Source: JALYXS01 sp051003795
GTDB taxonomy: Bacteria; Acidobacteriota; Terriglobia; Bryobacterales; Bryobacteraceae
DNA: 11,357 nt
Assembly (NCBI GenBank): GCA_051003795.1
Contig: JBPCKZ010000072.1
Coordinates: 1 to 11,357 of the forward strand
Reading direction: 5' to 3'
The position numbers were made by a program, and so were the translations under genes. The notes below the pieces were generated by a model. It did no database searches and was not told where the DNA came from. It saw only the letters and a list, made by a program, of their open reading frames with translations. Shown piece after piece: positions 7,648 to 11,357 of this stretch. Each line of letters begins with the position of its first letter. The stretch's first letter is position 1.

Positions 7648-7794
7648 ATGCCAATCAATATCTCGGAGGATTACCTGGTGTGGTGGGAGCGGGAGATGAG
7701 AATAGAGCGGCCAGCGCCCGGCAACTCCCCGATTAATAGCAAGGGGACCTTCCGCTTCCTGCACAAACACCTGAACTGGCCGGAGCGGGGCTGA
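7648..7794 (+). CDS. Small ORF of unknown function, possible gene remnant
   Basis: A 48-residue frame starting with MPINISEDYLVWWEREM, rich in Trp, Arg and Glu, ending in FRFLHKHLNWPERG. I do not recognise a family. It starts 10 nt after the stop of the hydrolase; a GGAG at 7631-7634 lies 13 nt upstream, longer than ideal. Third codon positions are strongly G/C (roughly four fifths), which fits translated sequence in this genome better than random intergenic DNA. No signal peptide or membrane segment is seen. It may be a genuine small gene, the start of a gene truncated by the adjacent IS5-type insertion, or a chance frame. Confidence 0.35.
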   Translation: MPINISEDYLVWWEREMRIERPAPGNSPINSKGTFRFLHKHLNWPERG

Positions 7795-7920
7795 GGTTTC
7801 CGACGCGTCCTCCGACCTTGCGATTCATCTTCTCCAGGCTACCTTGAGTCACCCCTCCGTCGCGACTACCCGCCCGAACCTGCTGCGCCAAGACGGCTGG
7901 AAGCTGCTGATCAGCTCACC

Positions 7921-8076
7921 TGGATTGTTGAGCGCAGCTTCGCTTGGCTCGGCCGCAATCGTCGCCTCAGTAAGGATTACGAATACCGGGTGCAGATATC
8001 AGAAACGATGCTCGATATTGCAGCCACCCGGCTCATGCTCGATCCCTCGCCTAAAGGCTTTTCAAACACCCTCTAA
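7921..8076 (+). pseudogene. IS5-family transposase, C-terminal fragment
   Basis: From 7921 the frame reads WIVERSFAWLGRNRRLSKDY, then EYRVQISETMLDIAATRLML and ends GFSNTL with TAA at 8074-8076. The W-I-V-E-R-(S/T)-F-A-W-L-G-R-x-R-R-L-(S/A)-K-D-(Y/F)-E block, containing the final catalytic Glu, and the S-E-x-M-x-x-x-A-x-x-R-L-M-L segment are diagnostic of the C-terminus of IS5-family (IS427/IS1031-like) DDE transposases. Sequence upstream in this frame departs from the family at once, and the first two acidic residues are missing. A neighbouring-frame DGWKLL (7893-7910) might be another scrap of the same gene. About 50 residues survive. The fragment sits between the two converging glycan gene sets. 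Confidence 0.83.
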
Positions 8077-8118
8077 ATGCCTTATTTCGCATTAGCCCCG
8101 AGTTTTTAATGGCCTCCG

Positions 8119-8141
8119 GCGCACCCCGACTTGAGGTGCGC
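8119..8141 (-). terminator. Hairpin downstream of the GH127 gene
   Basis: GCGCACC (8119-8125) and GGTGCGC (8135-8141) form a 7-bp perfect stem. Read on the minus strand the stem extends by a U-G and a C-G pair to 9 bp with a 5-nt AAGUC loop, while the plus-strand version has a C-A mismatch there. It lies 14 nt past the GH127 stop. No U-run follows, so an intrinsic terminator is not proven; an RNA 3'-end-protecting stem is equally possible. Confidence 0.35.
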
Positions 8142-8154
8142 ATGGTTCGCCACT

Positions 8155-9924
8155 TCATAATCGCTCGAAGTACATTTGATAAACACTGCCGAACCCCAGT
8201 TTGTACAAAGGAACAAATCGGTTTGCGCTCGTAGCTTCCATGCGGAAATCGAGCGCTTCGGAATCACGATGCACCGAGCCAACGAGGCCGTTCTTGCCCA
8301 TAGCCAATGCCGGGCTGACCTCGCGCACCAGCACCACCGGCCCGTACGTAAGGGCGATGCGGTTCGGGTGCTGTTTGTCAATGGGAGCGTAGGAAAGCTG
8401 CATCGGAATGCGGATTCGCACGCGATCTCCCGACATCCATTTACGGTGTATCGTCCCCCAAGAGCCTGGCTGCGCATCGATCTCCGCGGCACGACCATTG
8501 ACCTCGACGCTGACACTAGCGGACCACCTGGGCACGCGGAATTTAAGGTCAAACTCTTGGGACGCACCCGGATAGATGGTCAACAGCGTGGTATCGCTCT
8601 CCGGATAAGTGGTTTGCTGTTCAACTCTAACTTCATTCCGCCCGCGTGTCCAGATCACTTCGGACGGGACATAGAGATTCACGTATAGGCTGTCGGCATC
8701 TTTGAAATAAATAACGTTGTGGTAGTCGGCAACCACCTGCGGGAGAGTCCCGGAGCAACAGGTCCACTTCACCGAATGATAGCCTTTGCGGCAGCCATTC
8801 AGATTGTATTCGGAATAGTAGAAGTTGGAGCCATCCGGCTTCAGCGGGAGAGCGGCGCCGATGCCGTTGTAGAGCAGCTTCTCAATCCAATCTCCGTATT
8901 TCGCCTGACCGGTAAACCGCAGAAGATACCGGCCCAGCTTGAAGCCCGCCCACGATCCGCAAATAGTTTCGAAGTTATTGTAGGTCGATTCGAGCGATCT
9001 TCCGAGCGATCCATCCGGGCGGACGAGTTTCTCGTCGGGGCCGAATCCGCCGGTGGAGTACATCTGCGTTCGCTCCAGCCAATCGAACGCGTTCGTGATG
9101 ACGTCTCGATAATGCGCGTCGCCCGAAACGGCGTAGGCCATTGCCGCACTGCTCAATGTATTCACGTGACTGTAAGCATGAAATCCGAACGGGTTGGGAT
9201 CTTCCGCCCGGGTGAACATGTCCCAATAGGCGTTGTGATGCCAGACTTCAGCAAAGCTCTTGAACTTGGGGTTGCCGGTGAGTGCGTAAGCCCGGTACAG
9301 GTTTTCCGGTAGCGTATACCATTCGCCGTTGCCATCGTAGGTGGCACCGTTTTCGAGCGGGCACCGCCGGGCGCGGTCGAGGTTTGCCGACGCCCAATCC
9401 GTGATCTTTTCCGCTAGCGGAATGGCTTCCTGATAGCCGCCGTACTCGCAAATATCGATGAGGCCGCACATCATCTTGTCGTAGATGTAGTGTGGCGTAA
9501 TGGGTCTCCGGGAGTAATAGAAATATCCGTCCGGATCGATGGTCTTCGACCATTCATCCACCAGGGCTCGCGCCTTAATGCCGATGGCGGGATCTCCGAG
9601 GCTCTTGGAAAGCCTCGCCATTCCGCTGACGTATTGTCCGAACGCATTGAATACGTCACCGCCATACCAACCCGGCAGGGGTGTACCGGGCGACGGCAGA
9701 CCCGCTCGCGCACGAAATCCCAGCAGGAGATTGTTGTCGGGGATGGCTTGGAACACGTCACGCGCGGACAAGCACTGGTCGCGCAGCCTGCTATCGAGCA
9801 ACCTAACGCCGGAATAGTTGAACGGTTCGAGCACACTCGGGGCGGCGACACCGGACGCCGATAGCGGTTGAGCGGCCATGCCCACCAAAGATGCCTGCAA
9901 AATCTCTCGTCTGGTGATGTTCAT
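8155..9924 (-). CDS. Glycoside hydrolase family 127 (DUF1680), putative beta-L-arabinofuranosidase
   Basis: A 589-residue exported glycoside hydrolase. Characterised GH127 enzymes remove terminal beta-L-arabinofuranose using a zinc-bound cysteine nucleophile. The N-terminus MNITRREILQASLVGM carries a twin-arginine motif (Arg5-Arg6) and hydrophobic stretch, so Tat export is likely. Residues about 40-400 form the (alpha/alpha)6 catalytic domain: GWYGGDVFNAFGQYVSGMARL, HAYSHVNTLSSAAMAYAVSG and KYGDWIEKLLYNGIGAALP. The likely metal and nucleophile residues are Glu319 and Cys322 in FETIC and Cys389-Cys390 in WTCCSGTLPQ. Two C-terminal beta-sandwich parts follow (LKFRVPRWSASVSVEVNG, ALTYGPVVLV). 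The Glu-x-x-Cys spacing differs from the E-x-C of the archetype but, as I recall, occurs in the DUF1680 subgroup with CCSGTLPQ. The ATG at 9922-9924 overlaps the stop of the upstream GH38 gene (ATGA), implying translational coupling. Exact sugar specificity is uncertain. Confidence 0.9.
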   Translation of the reverse strand: MNITRREILQASLVGMAAQPLSASGVAAPSVLEPFNYSGVRLLDSRLRDQCLSARDVFQAIPDNNLLLGFRARAGLPSPGTPLPGWYGGDVFNAFGQYVSGMARLSKSLGDPAIGIKARALVDEWSKTIDPDGYFYYSRRPITPHYIYDKMMCGLIDICEYGGYQEAIPLAEKITDWASANLDRARRCPLENGATYDGNGEWYTLPENLYRAYALTGNPKFKSFAEVWHHNAYWDMFTRAEDPNPFGFHAYSHVNTLSSAAMAYAVSGDAHYRDVITNAFDWLERTQMYSTGGFGPDEKLVRPDGSLGRSLESTYNNFETICGSWAGFKLGRYLLRFTGQAKYGDWIEKLLYNGIGAALPLKPDGSNFYYSEYNLNGCRKGYHSVKWTCCSGTLPQVVADYHNVIYFKDADSLYVNLYVPSEVIWTRGRNEVRVEQQTTYPESDTTLLTIYPGASQEFDLKFRVPRWSASVSVEVNGRAAEIDAQPGSWGTIHRKWMSGDRVRIRIPMQLSYAPIDKQHPNRIALTYGPVVLVREVSPALAMGKNGLVGSVHRDSEALDFRMEATSANRFVPLYKLGFGSVYQMYFERL

Positions 9925-11357
9925 CGATTGGAATTAGCGTCAAGCCGTAGCACGATGGTGACCGTCTCCCACGGATGTAATGTCATTCGAGAGAGGTCCG
10001 CCCTGGCGGAAGAAGGCGTTTCTACCGTGTTGGCAATCACCGCCTCCAACACTCGAAACGGCGTCGTAATGCTGACATTGCGGGCGACTTCACCACCCAT
10101 CTCTTGCAACCGTAACATGTACCAGCCTGCCTGATATTCCGCTGGTTTGATCGCAGTGATCTCTACGGCGGGATGACTCACGCTGAAGAAGCCTCGCTCC
10201 GGCGTTAATTGCGTCTTCGGGATTACCGCCGCTTGGAGAGGAAGGTTCAACTCCCGGCCGAACTTCTTCCATTCGGCTGGCTTGTGCATCTGCGCGGCCA
10301 GGCGGAACCGAAATGTTTGCAGGCGTGAGCCTCGAGGCTCTGTGCGAAAGAGACGCTGTGTGCCTTCATCCCGCGTCTTGGTCAGGAGACCCTGCGAAGC
10401 CACGAGAAACAGGCGATCCGGTCTGAGGACAAAAGCGTCGCGGTTCGCGATAGTAATGCCGTTCGTGGCGTTCAGGCTGAAATGAGCGAAATGCAAGGGC
10501 GTATATTGCGCGGCTCCGCCGCCCGGCAGCACATCCTGCAGGGTCCGGTAAACAAGGCCGGCACCGTCAATCCATGATTGCTCCAACCCAGCGACGGGGA
10601 GCGCGATCGCATAACGCGCGGAGTCGCCAGCCATTTGCTGGAAATCCACATCGAAGGCAATATCCGCATACGATGCACCCGAGTAGACCGTGATTGCCGT
10701 TCGTCGCAAAGGCGAGTTCTGGCGCGCGATCTCGATACTGCGTGCTACCGGACCCTCGACGACGACAGGAGCGGCCGCGGTACCTCCTTTGAGCAGATAG
10801 TCGTCTCGATTGCCGGTGGTGAACACACTGCCGAACGGATGCGGCGATTTTGCGTCGACCATCTCGGTCCCGCTTGCTTCGTCCCGTATCGAACGGATCC
10901 AACCTTCTTGGTTCCATTTTATGGCGATAGGGAAAGAACCCGCAGGCGGGCGCTGGGCGGCACTCTTGCGGACTGAAAATACGCGATAACCGAACGCAGG
11001 CACGGGTGGAGAAAAAAACATAATGATGCGATGGGTTTGCGGCACATCCTCGCACGGCAGCACTTCGCCAGTGACACGATCGACAACCTCGAGCGACTCT
11101 TCGCGCAGAGCAGCGGGCAGGCGGCTCACTTCCACGGGACCTCCCCGGGGCCAGGAGAGGCCGTTGTAAACAATCACGCTGGCCTCCGGATCGCCGGATT
11201 TTTGAGCGGGATCGAAAATTCCCGTGGAGCCGGCCAATCGGGCCACCGTTTTATCGAATAATTGCCGGGTATTGGAGTAGCCGTTCATCGCGGCAGCGTA
11301 GTGCGCGGCGTTGCTCCAGTCGGTTTGCCAGCGGCTGAAGTACCCGGGCCAACCGGG
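9921..11357 (-). CDS. Alpha-mannosidase-like glycoside hydrolase (GH38), C-terminal part, continues beyond window
   Basis: 478 residues are visible, and the frame is open to the right window edge, so the start lies outside; the ATG at 11288 is internal. GH38 enzymes are retaining alpha-mannosidases. The segment starts with the end of the helical middle domain (FSRWQTDWSNAAHYAAAMNG). It continues with the hallmark VIVYNGLSWPRGGPVEV that opens the GH38 C-terminal beta-domains, FGYRVFSVRK, IRSIRDEASGTEMVD, IEIARQNSPLRRTAITVYSG, and ends LHPWETVTIVLRLDANSNR. The catalytic N-terminal domain with the Asp nucleophile and zinc ligands is not in view, so activity cannot be judged. Its stop overlaps the GH127 start by ATGA, making a two-gene operon. 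Other GH38-like activities are possible, but the C-terminal domain family is clear. Confidence 0.82.
   Translation of the reverse strand, partial: PGWPGYFSRWQTDWSNAAHYAAAMNGYSNTRQLFDKTVARLAGSTGIFDPAQKSGDPEASVIVYNGLSWPRGGPVEVSRLPAALREESLEVVDRVTGEVLPCEDVPQTHRIIMFFSPPVPAFGYRVFSVRKSAAQRPPAGSFPIAIKWNQEGWIRSIRDEASGTEMVDAKSPHPFGSVFTTGNRDDYLLKGGTAAAPVVVEGPVARSIEIARQNSPLRRTAITVYSGASYADIAFDVDFQQMAGDSARYAIALPVAGLEQSWIDGAGLVYRTLQDVLPGGGAAQYTPLHFAHFSLNATNGITIANRDAFVLRPDRLFLVASQGLLTKTRDEGTQRLFRTEPRGSRLQTFRFRLAAQMHKPAEWKKFGRELNLPLQAAVIPKTQLTPERGFFSVSHPAVEITAIKPAEYQAGWYMLRLQEMGGEVARNVSITTPFRVLEAVIANTVETPSSARADLSRMTLHPWETVTIVLRLDANSNR

Noticed and set aside
8176..8688. Plus-strand frame of 170 codons inside the GH127 gene
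   Set aside because: Antisense shadow of a clearly conserved coding sequence.

Overview
The window looks like accessory chromosomal DNA of a soil-type acidobacterium (Solibacter/Bryobacter-like). Three things suggest this: a very large TonB-dependent receptor with an N-terminal carboxypeptidase-regulatory-like domain and no SusD partner, a secreted PEP-CTERM protein, and a moderately GC-rich coding style next to secreted glycan-active enzymes. The lineage is inferred from gene content; there is no marker gene in the window.

Layout. 50-763 (+) encodes a PEP-CTERM-anchored exported protein. 764-2464 has no convincing intact gene and is a graveyard of mobile DNA: an inverted-repeat scar (782-852), a 5'-truncated and frameshifted serine recombinase (924-1393), the C-terminal tail of an IS1595-type transposase (1450-1629), a 9-bp tandem duplication (1727-1744), and short direct repeats resembling IS21-family ends (about 1967-2028). 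2471-5710 (+) is an Oar-like TonB-dependent receptor, followed 4 nt later by a secreted two-part alpha/beta hydrolase of the acetyl-xylan-esterase-like type (5715-7637). 7638-8154 is the convergence zone. It holds a small unassigned ORF (7648-7794), the C-terminal remnant of an IS5-type transposase (7921-8076) and a hairpin (8119-8141). On the minus strand, a GH38-type alpha-mannosidase C-terminal half (11357-9921, running off the window) overlaps by ATGA a GH127/DUF1680 family putative beta-L-arabinofuranosidase with a twin-arginine signal (9924-8155).

How the genes could work together. Receptor plus esterase-like hydrolase on one strand and GH38 plus GH127 on the other form two converging transcription units. 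Together they look like a glycan-utilisation locus: outer-membrane capture and import, ester removal, and exo-cleavage of mannose-like and L-arabinofuranose-like residues. The substrate is not determined by the sequence. The IS5 remnant between the two units suggests they may have been brought together or rearranged by transposition.

I did not find a CRISPR array, a defence system, an RNA gene or anything that clearly amounts to an undescribed system. The least explained items are the degenerate second half of the hydrolase, the small high-GC3 ORF at 7648-7794, and the pairing of GH38 with GH127 opposite a TonB receptor/esterase pair.
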